A stretch of DNA of 58,266 nt from Gottfriedia acidiceleris. GTDB lineage: Bacteria; Bacillota; Bacilli; Bacillales; Bacillaceae_G. The notes below the pieces were generated by a model. It made no database searches, had not been told where the DNA came from, and saw only the letters and a list, made by a program, of their open reading frames with translations. Numbering within the stretch: the first letter of the stretch is position 1; each line of letters starts with the position of its first letter. Made by a program: the position numbers and the translations under genes. Location: contig NZ_SCFN01000014.1 in NCBI RefSeq assembly GCF_004138285.1, positions 1 through 58,266 on the forward strand. Reading direction: 5' to 3'. Positions 9,174-16,781 of the stretch are shown here, in pieces.

Positions 9174-9650
9174 GTGGAAGCATTAAAAGAAAGTGCAAAA
9201 ATAGTACAAGATTTAATTTTTGAGTTAGGTTATTCAAATAAAGTGATTGAACTGCCAAATAGTGCAAGAACTGCTAAGGAAGCAGCGGATGCATTAAATT
9301 GTGAAGTGGCTCAAATAGCAAAGTCTATTATATTTAAATTAGAAAGCTCAAATAGTCCTGTCCTAATCGTAGCAAGTGGAATAAACCGGGTAAATGAGAA
9401 ACAAATCGAGAAAATACTAAATGATAAACTAGGTAAAGCAGATGCTGACTTCGTACGTGAACAAACAGGTTTCGTAATTGGAGGAGTATCACCAATCGGT
9501 CACAAAAACCAAGTAATTACATTTATTGATGAGGATCTATTACAGTATAGCGAAGTATGGGCTGCTGCCGGTCATCCTAAAGCAATTTTTCAGTTAACAC
9601 CAAATGAATTAATTGAAATGACGAAAGGTAAAGTTGTAAAAATTAAATAA
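9174..9650 (+). CDS. YbaK/EbsC-family aminoacyl-tRNA deacylase
   Basis: Members of this family hydrolyse mischarged aminoacyl-tRNAs in trans, for example Cys-tRNA(Pro). The conserved features are AKSIIFKL, with the usual catalytic Lys of the strand, the VASGINRVNEKQIEK turn, GFVIGGVSPIGH and AAAGHPKAIFQLTPNEL. At about 160 residues the domain is complete and free-standing. Four possible starts cluster (GTG 9165, ATG 9168, TTG 9171, GTG 9174). AGGGAAG ends at 9165, so GTG 9174 has the best spacing; ATG 9168 is the main alternative. A hairpin terminator follows directly. Confidence 0.87.
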   Translation: MEALKESAKIVQDLIFELGYSNKVIELPNSARTAKEAADALNCEVAQIAKSIIFKLESSNSPVLIVASGINRVNEKQIEKILNDKLGKADADFVREQTGFVIGGVSPIGHKNQVITFIDEDLLQYSEVWAAAGHPKAIFQLTPNELIEMTKGKVVKIK

Positions 9651-9676
9651 TAGAATGCTTTAATTTTAATTATTTA

Positions 9677-9735
9677 GGCACATTCAAGTGTAATAAATCA
9701 GTTTTTGATTTACTATACTTAAATGTGTCTTTTTA
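9677..9735 (+). terminator. Long imperfect terminator hairpin
   Basis: AGGCACATT near 9677 and AATGTGTCT near 9721 enclose a second complementary stretch (AGTGTAATAAATCA against TGATTTACTATACT). T residues follow. It ends the ybaK-like gene, and this argues against a gene start at 9725 inside the stem. Confidence 0.6.
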
Positions 9736-9799
9736 TATTGGGAATTTTTACCTTGAAACTCATATGAAATACGTCAGAGTAAATTCGAAGGAAAGTGAG

Positions 9800-10633
9800 A
9801 TGAATGAGCAAATGTTCAACTTTATTTGTACGACTTGTGGTGTTCAGTATAACAAGTCTATTGATCCTCCTGAGTACTGCACAATTTGTTCTGAAGAAAG
9901 ACAATATATCAATCCAAGTGGTCAAAGTTGGACAACATTACAATCAATGAAAGAACAGAACTATCAAAATATAATTCGCTTGGAAGAAGAAAATTTATAT
10001 AGTATTGTACCTAGCCCTAAATTTGGAATTGGTCAAACTGCATATTTCATTAAGAATGAAGGATTTAATGTGTTATGGGATTGTGTCTCATATCTAGATG
10101 AGAAGACGATTGAAGAAATTATGAGGTTAGGAGGAATGAATGCGATTGCTCTATCACATCCACATTATTACTCTAGTCAAATTGAATGGGCTGAAGAATT
10201 TAATGTACCTGTATACATACATGAAGATGATCAAGAGTGGGTTACGAGAAAAAGCGATAAAATTATTTTTTGGTCCGGCGAATCGTTAGAGCTTAACAAA
10301 GGAATTGAAATTCATCGATTAGGTGGACATTTTAAAGGCGGAGCAGTATTGGAATGGAAAGGTGGAAATGAGCAAAAAGGAATACTGTTAACAGGAGATA
10401 TTATTCAAGTAGTTGCAGATCCAAATTGGGTAAGTTTTATGTACAGTTATCCTAATTTAATTCCATTACCAGCAAAAAAAGTAAAAGAGATATCGTTAGC
10501 CGTAGAGAAGCTATCATTTGATAGGATTTATAATGCATTTCACGGAATCGTAAAAGAAAATGCAAAATTAGTAGTCTATAAATCTGCTAAGAGATATATT
10601 AAAGCATTGAATGGGCAACTATTTGATACTTAA
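9800..10633 (+). CDS. MBL-fold hydrolase with N-terminal zinc ribbon
   Basis: The first 35 residues carry two Cys pairs (CTTCG and CTIC), a small rubredoxin-like or zinc-ribbon module. A metallo-beta-lactamase fold follows. It keeps LSHPHYYSSQIEW, where the usual HxHxDH is replaced by HPHYYS, then GGHFKGGAVLEW, LTGDI and a late AFHG. Missing canonical Asp/His ligands suggest altered metal binding or catalysis. I chose ATG 9800 (277 residues) because AAGGAAAG (9788-9795) precedes it; the longer frame from 9725 starts inside the upstream terminator. Function unknown. Confidence 0.75.
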   Translation: MNEQMFNFICTTCGVQYNKSIDPPEYCTICSEERQYINPSGQSWTTLQSMKEQNYQNIIRLEEENLYSIVPSPKFGIGQTAYFIKNEGFNVLWDCVSYLDEKTIEEIMRLGGMNAIALSHPHYYSSQIEWAEEFNVPVYIHEDDQEWVTRKSDKIIFWSGESLELNKGIEIHRLGGHFKGGAVLEWKGGNEQKGILLTGDIIQVVADPNWVSFMYSYPNLIPLPAKKVKEISLAVEKLSFDRIYNAFHGIVKENAKLVVYKSAKRYIKALNGQLFDT

Positions 10634-10698
10634 TATAATGGAAAGGGCCAGGCTAATTTTATATTTAGGTTGAAAGATAAAACATCTGAAATTAAAGG

Positions 10699-10726
10699 AA
10701 CCACACAATATGTGTGGTCTGTTTTA
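10699..10726 (+). terminator. Terminator hairpin
   Basis: CCACACA and TGTGTGG form a perfect stem after the MBL gene, followed by a short T-rich tract. Confidence 0.7.
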
Positions 10727-10832
10727 GCTTAGTCTTATATAATTTGACTAATGCACCAGATAGTTTAAAAAGAAATCTTTAAAGTTGGAAAGCTAAATCA
10801 TTTAAAGTCCCATTCAATATCCCATTCAATAT

Positions 10833-11270
10833 TTATCTGATTTTCTCCGCCAACTCTAAAATAATTCCTTCTGGACCACGAACGTAACATAACTTATAAC
10901 TTTCTTCATATTGCTGTATCTCACTGAAGATTTCCGTGCCCTTTTTTTTCAACTTTGCAACAATAGCTTCAATATCTTCAACAGCAAAGCAAATATGTCG
11001 GATACCCAGCGTATTTGCAAAAGGTTGCTGAATATCATTTTCATCTGACGGCGAATAAAATTTGACTAGCTCGATCCATGTCTGACCATCGGGCATCCCC
11101 AATCCTACACATGCCGTTTTAACACCATTAAGCCCAACTATTCTGTCCAACTGCTCTCCATCCAATTCCCATTCCGCGTGCACTTCAAGTCCTAAATCAA
11201 GAAAAAACGCTTTAGCCTCTGAAAGATCATTTACGTTTATACTCACATGATCTATTCTATTAATCTTCAT
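10833..11270 (-). CDS. VOC (glyoxalase/dioxygenase superfamily) protein
   Basis: The 145-residue protein has the paired beta-alpha-beta-beta-beta modules of the vicinal oxygen chelate fold. Likely metal ligands are His in IDHVSINV near the N-terminus, Glu in WIELVKF, His in GIRHICFAV and the final Glu in GIILELAEKIR. This ligand order is that of methylmalonyl-CoA epimerase and glyoxalase I relatives. Substrate is unknown; isolation from any pathway gives no hint. AGGAGG lies 8 bases before ATG on the minus strand, so the start is secure. Confidence 0.8.
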   Translation of the reverse strand: MKINRIDHVSINVNDLSEAKAFFLDLGLEVHAEWELDGEQLDRIVGLNGVKTACVGLGMPDGQTWIELVKFYSPSDENDIQQPFANTLGIRHICFAVEDIEAIVAKLKKKGTEIFSEIQQYEESYKLCYVRGPEGIILELAEKIR

Positions 11271-11376
11271 ATCTCATACCTCCTATGTTCCTGTTCTTTT
11301 CAATACCTGTATTCGCATAAGGTTCGTTTGAAATTTTAATTCGCTTAAAACAGGAAAATATCCTTCTTCAACAAAT

Positions 11377-11555
11377 CTGCCAGGTTGATCAATTAAGTTA
11401 TGCAGTTGTATCTATTTACAATATCCCGTTTCCTGCTAAACCAAAGTATACAGATAAAAACGGCAACTATACTGATGATAATAGGCAAAACCAAAAACTA
11501 CAAATAAAGGAAAACCTATAGATAGCCTTTTAAAAATTTAGGATTAGATCAGTAA
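11377..11555 (+). pseudogene. Decayed third copy of the dockerin-bearing S8 protease
   Basis: Two segments of the protease genes at 16782 and 21397 are recognisable. One frame reads DQLSYAVVSIYNIPFPAKP then TDKNGNYTD, matching a stretch near residue 1010 of the first protease (PVDQSTNGVVSFYDSPFPA, TDKNGNYTD). The other reads KNLGLDQ followed by a stop, matching the protease C-terminus KDLGLDQ. The intervening 350 or so residues, the dockerin part included, are gone. The downstream hairpin also matches the protease terminator. This is an old deletion remnant, now stranded between two minus-strand genes. Confidence 0.8.
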
Positions 11556-11560
11556 GAAGG

Positions 11561-11597
11561 AAAGGGAAACCAAATTAAGTTGGTTTCCCTTTTTTTA
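11561..11597. terminator. Terminator left from the decayed protease, also usable on the minus strand
   Basis: AGGGAAACCAA (11563-11573) pairs with TTGGTTTCCCT (11580-11590), with T7 following on the plus strand and A residues before it that give T residues on the minus strand. It closely resembles the terminator at 20951. Confidence 0.88.
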
Positions 11598-11605
11598 TGT
11601 TTAAT

Positions 11606-12796
11606 TTACTTCATTGATAAAGTTTGATTTAGTTCTTCTTTTTTCGGTTTAAAAGCAGATAAAGATAAAACAATGATAGAGATTATACCAATCCAAATAA
11701 TAATACTCATTGGATGACTCATTGATAATCCTTTATCAAAATAGAAGATTTCTCTTAATCCATCTGCACCAAATCGCATTGGAACCCATGAGTAAATCCA
11801 GTCCTTTGAAAAAACTGGTAAAAGCTCTTTTGGCATTCCAATTAAAGAACCTGAGAAGAAGAAAATTAGGGCAAAAATCCCTACTCCACCAAAACCTATC
11901 CATGATATGACAGCAGAAATTAGGATATGGAAACAGAAATAAGCAATTGTTAAATAAAGTGCAACATCCAAGAAGTTTGGAAGAGTAAAGCCAATCCATT
12001 TCGCCATTATTGTTATGCCAAAACCGATTAGGAATGATAAGATAACTCCCAATATTAATTGTTCAAAAATAACTTTTAATTTTCCAATTGGATTTGAAGT
12101 TTGTGTTTTCTTCTTTGCTAAAAATACAATTACTGCTCCAATTAAACTAGACATCCAAAGTGGAGTGATTAAGCTTACTGGTGCATTACCATTTGCTGTA
12201 TGTGTTCCAATTGCATTTACGTTTTCAACCTTCGTTATAATTGGATTTGCTAACACTTCAGCTTGATTGACTGAAATTGAGCTCACATTTTTCTTCAATT
12301 CATTAAAAATTTCAGTATGCATATTTAGGTTAAGATTTTCTACTAAATGAGTCAGCATTTGACTAGCCATCGTTGATCCATTTGTATTCATACCTTGGTT
12401 AACTAGAATTTTAATCGTAATTGCTGATGGATTTGCTGTTTTTAATGAAGTCTGGTTTTTACTTAAATCATTTGGAAGTATAAGTGCAGCATAGTATTCT
12501 TGGTCATTTAGTCCTTTACGTACTTTTTCTTCACTTGATACTTGGATCCACTTAATCGCTGGCTTTTCACCATTATTCGTTTTAGATAGTTCGTTTATTT
12601 TTGAAACCATCATATCACCTATATTAACATTCCCTTTTGAAGGAACTTGGATTCCTTGATCTTCGTTTACGATTGCGATTGGAAGATTTTTAGGTGTAGG
12701 GTTAACGGACGACGCTAATGTAAGACTGAAAATAATCGCAACAACTAACACTAGTATAGGAGCTAATATAGATTGCTTTTGTTTAAATAAGTTCAT
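11606..12796 (-). CDS. YhgE/Pip-like ABC-2-type membrane protein
   Basis: An N-terminal transmembrane helix (SILAPILVLVVAIIFSLTLA) is followed by an extracytoplasmic domain of about 170 residues with IAIVNEDQG, typical of the YhgE/Pip and ABC-2 permease group. Five or six hydrophobic segments fill the C-terminal half. The family includes phage infection protein and multidrug efflux permeases; export of a hydrophobic compound is inference. The longer frame begins at 12838, but AGGAGG lies 7 bases before ATG 12796, giving 396 residues. It is divergent from a TetR regulator, the usual arrangement for a drug-responsive exporter. Confidence 0.8.
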   Translation of the reverse strand: MNLFKQKQSILAPILVLVVAIIFSLTLASSVNPTPKNLPIAIVNEDQGIQVPSKGNVNIGDMMVSKINELSKTNNGEKPAIKWIQVSSEEKVRKGLNDQEYYAALILPNDLSKNQTSLKTANPSAITIKILVNQGMNTNGSTMASQMLTHLVENLNLNMHTEIFNELKKNVSSISVNQAEVLANPIITKVENVNAIGTHTANGNAPVSLITPLWMSSLIGAVIVFLAKKKTQTSNPIGKLKVIFEQLILGVILSFLIGFGITIMAKWIGFTLPNFLDVALYLTIAYFCFHILISAVISWIGFGGVGIFALIFFFSGSLIGMPKELLPVFSKDWIYSWVPMRFGADGLREIFYFDKGLSMSHPMSIIIWIGIISIIVLSLSAFKPKKEELNQTLSMK

Positions 12797-12842
12797 TGTA
12801 AAACCTCCTAATTCCTTTATGATTAAATTAATGAACAACGTG

Positions 12843-12872
12843 TTGACTATTGTTATGTGAAGATATTACAAT
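12843..12872 (+). promoter_or_regulatory. Probable promoter of the TetR gene
   Basis: TTGACT (12843-12848) and TACAAT (12867-12872) are 18 bases apart on the plus strand, upstream of the regulator. Confidence 0.55.
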
Positions 12873-12905
12873 GAGTTTTAATAAATCACAATAAGCAAAT
12901 CATAC

Positions 12906-12931
12906 AAATGTGTTCATTGCTAAACACATTT
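12906..12931. promoter_or_regulatory. Candidate TetR operator
   Basis: AAATGTGTT (12906-12914) and AACACATTT (12923-12931) are perfect 9-base inverted repeats with 8 bases between. They lie in the divergent control region between the YhgE-like gene and the TetR gene, downstream of the predicted tetR -10. Size and symmetry fit a TetR dimer site; binding is inferred. Confidence 0.55.
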
Positions 12932-12978
12932 ATGAAATTTGTTTAGTAAGAACTTATATTTCAAAGGGATGGTATAAT

Positions 12979-13587
12979 GTGACTCAATCATTGAGAGAAT
13001 TAAAAGTTGCAAAAACGAAAGAATTAATTAAAGAGACATTATTAGATTTAATAGAGGAAAAAGGATTCGAATCTATTTCAGTAAGAGATATTACTTTAAA
13101 AGCTGGACTAAATCGCGGTACATTTTATCTTCATTACAGAGATAAATTTGATTTACTGGAAAAAAGTCAAAATGAAGTATTAGAAGGATTACAGGATCGA
13201 CTTAAATTTGTAAGGCCGAAAGAATTGAATGAGTTTTATTCAATAGACATGGTCTATCCGCCTATACTTAATGTATTTCATTATTTAAAAGAAAATCAAA
13301 GATTTGTTAAAATTCTAATCAGTACAAAAGGTGACCCAGCTTTTCCAAAGAAAATGAAAGAATATATAAAAGAAACAATCTATGAAAAACTAGTGGATAT
13401 TATAGAAAACGAACATATTATTGATATACCACATGAATACGCAACAGCGTTTATTTCATCCGCATTTTTTGGTCTTATGGAGCAATGGTTAGAAAAAGAA
13501 AAACCAATTACCCCTGAAGAAATGGCTATCATGCATATGAAGCTATTGAAGTTTATGAAGCAATTTGTTAGTCAAATCGTTAAATAA
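12979..13587 (+). CDS. TetR/AcrR-family transcriptional regulator
   Basis: An N-terminal helix-turn-helix of the TetR type spans about residues 20-60 (GFESISVRDITLKAGLNRGTF, then HYRDKFDL). The C-terminal ligand domain is about 130 residues. The protein probably represses the divergent YhgE-like membrane protein and itself. The frame is open from 12910, but GTG 12979 after AAAGGGA (12963-12969) gives the usual 202-residue length and removes a hydrophobic N-terminus unlike the family. The upstream part of the longer frame lies over the candidate operator. Confidence 0.85.
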   Translation: MTQSLRELKVAKTKELIKETLLDLIEEKGFESISVRDITLKAGLNRGTFYLHYRDKFDLLEKSQNEVLEGLQDRLKFVRPKELNEFYSIDMVYPPILNVFHYLKENQRFVKILISTKGDPAFPKKMKEYIKETIYEKLVDIIENEHIIDIPHEYATAFISSAFFGLMEQWLEKEKPITPEEMAIMHMKLLKFMKQFVSQIVK

Positions 13588-13622
13588 TGCGGGATTAAGG
13601 AAGAAATTCTATTTTCGATGTC

Positions 13623-13667
13623 AAAAAAAATTGTCTCAAATGAATTTGACATTTGAGACATCTTTTA
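13623..13667. terminator. Bidirectional terminator
   Basis: TGTCTCAAATG (13632-13642) pairs with CATTTGAGACA (13650-13660). A T-rich tract follows on the plus strand and an A8 run precedes it, so it can end both the tetR gene and the convergent rpiR-type gene. Confidence 0.85.
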
Positions 13668-13668
13668 A

Positions 13669-14517
13669 TTAAGATCTTGTTTCTGATATTGCTGTTCTTA
13701 CTTTTTCAAATGATGTTTTAGCTTTGTGAGAGTTTAAGATCATTAGGTTTACATATAATGCATCTATAATACTTAATTGTGCAATTCTTGAAGCAAGTGC
13801 TTCTGGTCTATATTCTGTTTCCTCAGAAGATGTGTATAGCGAGACATCAACATTTTGACTTAAAGGAGATTTTGGGAAACCTGTAATTCCAATCGTTTTG
13901 GTACCGTTTTCATTTAATACTTGCAAAATACGAAGGATGTCTTTATTTGAGCCTGAGTGTGAGATAACGATTGCCACATCTTCCTTTGTCAGTTGAGAAG
14001 CTGACATCAATTGAAAGTGCGAGTCTGTGTACGAGTTCGCTTTTATTCCTGTACGAATAAATTTATGGAACGCATCCATCGCAATAACAGAAGAGCCACC
14101 GACACCGTATAATTCAACTTTATTAGCTTTTAATATAAGATTTACTGCTTTTTTAATCGATGTACTATCTAGAATTTGGGCAGTATTTTCAAGTGTTCGA
14201 ATATTAGATTGAAATATTTTATTTGCAATTGTTATTTCATCGTCTTTTTCGTTAATTTCTTCGTGGATTTGCTGGATCGGCGTCATAATTTCAGTTGCTA
14301 ATGCAATTTTAAGCGCTTGGTATCCTTTAAATCCAATCCTTTTACAAAATCTAAAAACAGTTGCATCAGCAACGTTTAAGTCTTCAGCTACTTCTGTAAT
14401 CGTACTGTGAATAATATGCTTTGGGTTTTGTAATATATAATCAGCGATCTTTTTTTCTTTATCACTTAATCGCGCATAATAAGAACGAATTTTACCTAAA
14501 CTGTTCGTTTGTTCCAT
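13669..14517 (-). CDS. MurR/RpiR-family transcriptional regulator
   Basis: The 282-residue protein has an N-terminal HTH_6 domain (LSDKEKKIADYIL, VADATVFRFCKRIGFKGYQ) and a C-terminal SIS sugar-phosphate-binding domain (GVGGSSVIAMDA, ISHSGSNKDIL, ITGFPKSPL). Such regulators sense phosphorylated sugars or amino sugars. No sugar-use gene is next to it here, so the target lies elsewhere. AAGGAAAGGTG precedes the ATG at normal spacing. It is followed by the bidirectional hairpin shared with the tetR gene. Confidence 0.88.
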   Translation of the reverse strand: MEQTNSLGKIRSYYARLSDKEKKIADYILQNPKHIIHSTITEVAEDLNVADATVFRFCKRIGFKGYQALKIALATEIMTPIQQIHEEINEKDDEITIANKIFQSNIRTLENTAQILDSTSIKKAVNLILKANKVELYGVGGSSVIAMDAFHKFIRTGIKANSYTDSHFQLMSASQLTKEDVAIVISHSGSNKDILRILQVLNENGTKTIGITGFPKSPLSQNVDVSLYTSSEETEYRPEALASRIAQLSIIDALYVNLMILNSHKAKTSFEKVRTAISETRS

Positions 14518-15145
14518 ATTCTTTACACCTTTCCTTAGGGAATTGATTTTTAGAATAAATAAATTTTTAATATAGTATTAAATTGAAAATGTTTGTATTT
14601 TAAAAATTTAGAAATGCAGTATAATTTGCTTAATAATTATTATATAGGAAAAAAGAGTTTTTTTTAATAATAATATGAAAACCCTTTCTTGTGAAAATTA
14701 TTTCGTATATTATCATTTTTGTCAAAAAAAATTTTTTCACACATAATTTTTATATTTGTATAAGAAAGAGTTTGATTTATATTTTACGAAAGGTGGTTTT
14801 GGTTTAATCAAAAATATGGAAGCATAGCAAATTCCAAAATAAGTGGATTAAGTGATACTAAGAGTCAAATAAATGAAGTTTCTCTTAGGTTTGAATGAGA
14901 AATGATGTAAGATAAGAATATTTGTTCAGATAGGTCTTTAGAATTGGAATAATGATATAAAATAGTCTTTAAGATAGGATTTCATTTTCAAATCCTATCT
15001 TTTTTTTAGTTATATTGTATTGATTTTGAAAGAAAATTTCCTAGTATTAGGTAAAAATCATTAATTGTTTTTTCCTTAAAAGGATATTAAAATTTAGTAA
15101 AGAATATTTAGATAAATATGTTTATAGAGATAGAGGAGGGTGCAT
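14518..15145. other. Intergenic region holding an orphan terminator
   Basis: About 630 AT-rich bases separate the rpiR-type gene from the RRNPP regulator. Only one clear signal is present, the terminator at 14972. A short open frame (about 14795-14899) and a ten-codon frame from ATG 14873 (MKFLLGLNEK) lie upstream of it, neither with a good ribosome binding site. A small RNA or vestigial gene is possible. Confidence 0.4.
14972..15008 (+). terminator. Orphan rho-independent terminator
   Basis: AGATAGGATTT (14972-14982) pairs with AAATCCTATCT (14990-15000), followed by T8. No recognised gene precedes it on the plus strand. Confidence 0.85.
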
Positions 15146-16405
15146 ATGATTGAGGGGGAAATCATAAAGTTTTATCGTGAAAAAATGGGGTTAACTCAAG
15201 CTATGCTTGGAGAAGGTATATGTACAACTACTCATGTAAGTAAGATTGAAAGAGGTAAGACGGCATACTCACCTGATATTATTGCTTTATTTTCAGATCG
15301 TTTAGGAATTAATATTAATCATGAAGTCCAATCGTTTTATAATTTAGAGAAAAAGTTACACATTTGGCATGATGCATTAATAATGAAAAAAGAAGCTCAA
15401 ATAGAAGAATGTAAAGCAGAACTTGAACAAATGCCCTTTATTGACTATTCACAATATGCAGCCCACTATAATTTACTAAGAGCAAGGTATTATTTTCATT
15501 ATCAAAATTTAGATATGGTAAAGCAAATACTTACATATGTGAAAAAAGAATTTAGTGATTTATCTCCATTCGAGAAAAATTTATTCTATCATCTTCAAGG
15601 TATGTACTATATATCGAACTATACTAGCCTAAGTAGTGAAGACCATCAAAAGGCAATTAAAGTATTAAAGATGATTAATATTGATGAATATCGAAATGAA
15701 GAATATTATCACCATCTAGCAATTGCCTATCATTATGGAAGTTCAAAAATCTTAGCATATAAATATGCCGAAATGGCACTTAAGTATTTTCAGAGAACAA
15801 ATAATTATTTATTCGCAATTAGTTCCGAAACACTTATGCTATTGCAGTACGGTAGTGAATTAGAAATGAACTTTAATGAAGTTGTAGAACGGTATAAAGA
15901 TTTAATTCATAACTGTGAAGTATTAGGGGATCGAGAACGTAAAGCTATTTTATTAAATAATCTTGGAGTGAAATATTTTAAGCGAGAAGAATATGAAGCT
16001 GCATTGTATTATTTTGAAGAAAGTATTAATGAAACCGAAAATAAAAAATCAATAAATTATCTAAGACGTTTGTGCAATTATTTAGAGACATGTACTGAAG
16101 GCACACTATTAGAAAAAGAGATACTACTTAGTGTGTTGAAAAGAGCACTAGCATTAGCGAAAATGTTAAAAAGCCCAGTGCACATTACCTTAATTAAACT
16201 ATTTAAGTTTAAAGCTGAGGGAGCCCCAGAAAAATTTTATCAATACCTATCGGATGAGGCACTCCCATTCTTTTATTCTACTAATAATAAATTTTATATC
16301 GAACAGTTCGGTAAGAAATTATATAGATACTATATAGAGATCAAAGAATATCAAAAAGCTGCTGAATTGTATGAATCTATTGAACATACATTTGTTAGCA
16401 TGTAG
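15146..16405 (+). CDS. RRNPP-family (NprR-like) HTH-TPR quorum regulator
   Basis: An N-terminal XRE-type helix-turn-helix (about residues 4-60, with GLTQAMLGEGICTTTHVSKIERG) is joined to a long array of TPR-like helices to residue 419. That size and arrangement match NprR and other RRNPP proteins, which bind a secreted and re-imported oligopeptide. A TPR pair AILLNNLGVKYFKREEYEAA is clear. ATG 15146 is chosen because GGAGGG (15135-15140) precedes it. Unlike nprR-nprX or rap-phr pairs, no small signal-peptide gene follows: a terminator starts 9 bases after the stop. The next genes are secreted proteases, in keeping with NprR control of proteases, but this link is inference. Confidence 0.8.
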   Translation: MIEGEIIKFYREKMGLTQAMLGEGICTTTHVSKIERGKTAYSPDIIALFSDRLGININHEVQSFYNLEKKLHIWHDALIMKKEAQIEECKAELEQMPFIDYSQYAAHYNLLRARYYFHYQNLDMVKQILTYVKKEFSDLSPFEKNLFYHLQGMYYISNYTSLSSEDHQKAIKVLKMINIDEYRNEEYYHHLAIAYHYGSSKILAYKYAEMALKYFQRTNNYLFAISSETLMLLQYGSELEMNFNEVVERYKDLIHNCEVLGDRERKAILLNNLGVKYFKREEYEAALYYFEESINETENKKSINYLRRLCNYLETCTEGTLLEKEILLSVLKRALALAKMLKSPVHITLIKLFKFKAEGAPEKFYQYLSDEALPFFYSTNNKFYIEQFGKKLYRYYIEIKEYQKAAELYESIEHTFVSM

Positions 16406-16413
16406 AAAAGAAT

Positions 16414-16456
16414 ATACATAGGCAACGTTAAATAACGTGTCTATGTATTTTTTTTT
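16414..16456 (+). terminator. Terminator of the RRNPP gene
   Basis: ATACATAG (16414-16421) pairs with CTATGTAT (16441-16448), and an inner stem ACGTTA/TAACGT lies inside, followed by T8. Confidence 0.88.
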
Positions 16457-16560
16457 GTCTTTTTTAGAAATTTATTTCCTAGAAATAGGCTAATTTATTA
16501 ATATATTGAATTTAAAGTGCATGAAATTGGTTTAATCTGAAGGGGAATTATGTTGTAATT

Positions 16561-16665
16561 TGTCGAATTTTTAATGGGTATTGAATAAACGTTGATAAAT
16601 CAAGGTTTGTTATAACCCAATTGCTTAAAAATAGAAAATTCTCAATAATATAATTAATAGAAATA
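16561..16665 (+). promoter_or_regulatory. Control region of protease 1, conserved with protease 2
   Basis: TGTCGAAT (16561) and TAACCCAATTG (16613-16623) recur in the same order, 51 and 50 bases apart, upstream of the second protease. The TTG of the second box can serve as a -35 (TTGCTT) with TAATAT 19 bases later. The long spacer suggests an activator-dependent promoter. The intervening DNA is not conserved, so the boxes are probably functional. Confidence 0.5.
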
Positions 16666-16781
16666 AACGACAAATGTCATTTCTATTTTGTTGATTACTA
16701 GAAGAAGTTGTCAAAAAAACTTATTTCTAGTAATTAACATAAAAGGAAAACTAAGAAGAAAAATGAACTGGAGGAAGAAAA

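Noticed and set aside
9725-9799. N-terminal extension of the MBL gene
   Set aside because: The GTG at 9725 lies in a terminator stem and has no ribosome binding site, while ATG 9800 has a good one.
16457-16781. NprX-type peptide gene after the RRNPP regulator
   Set aside because: No short frame with a ribosome binding site and hydrophobic signal is found in this gap.
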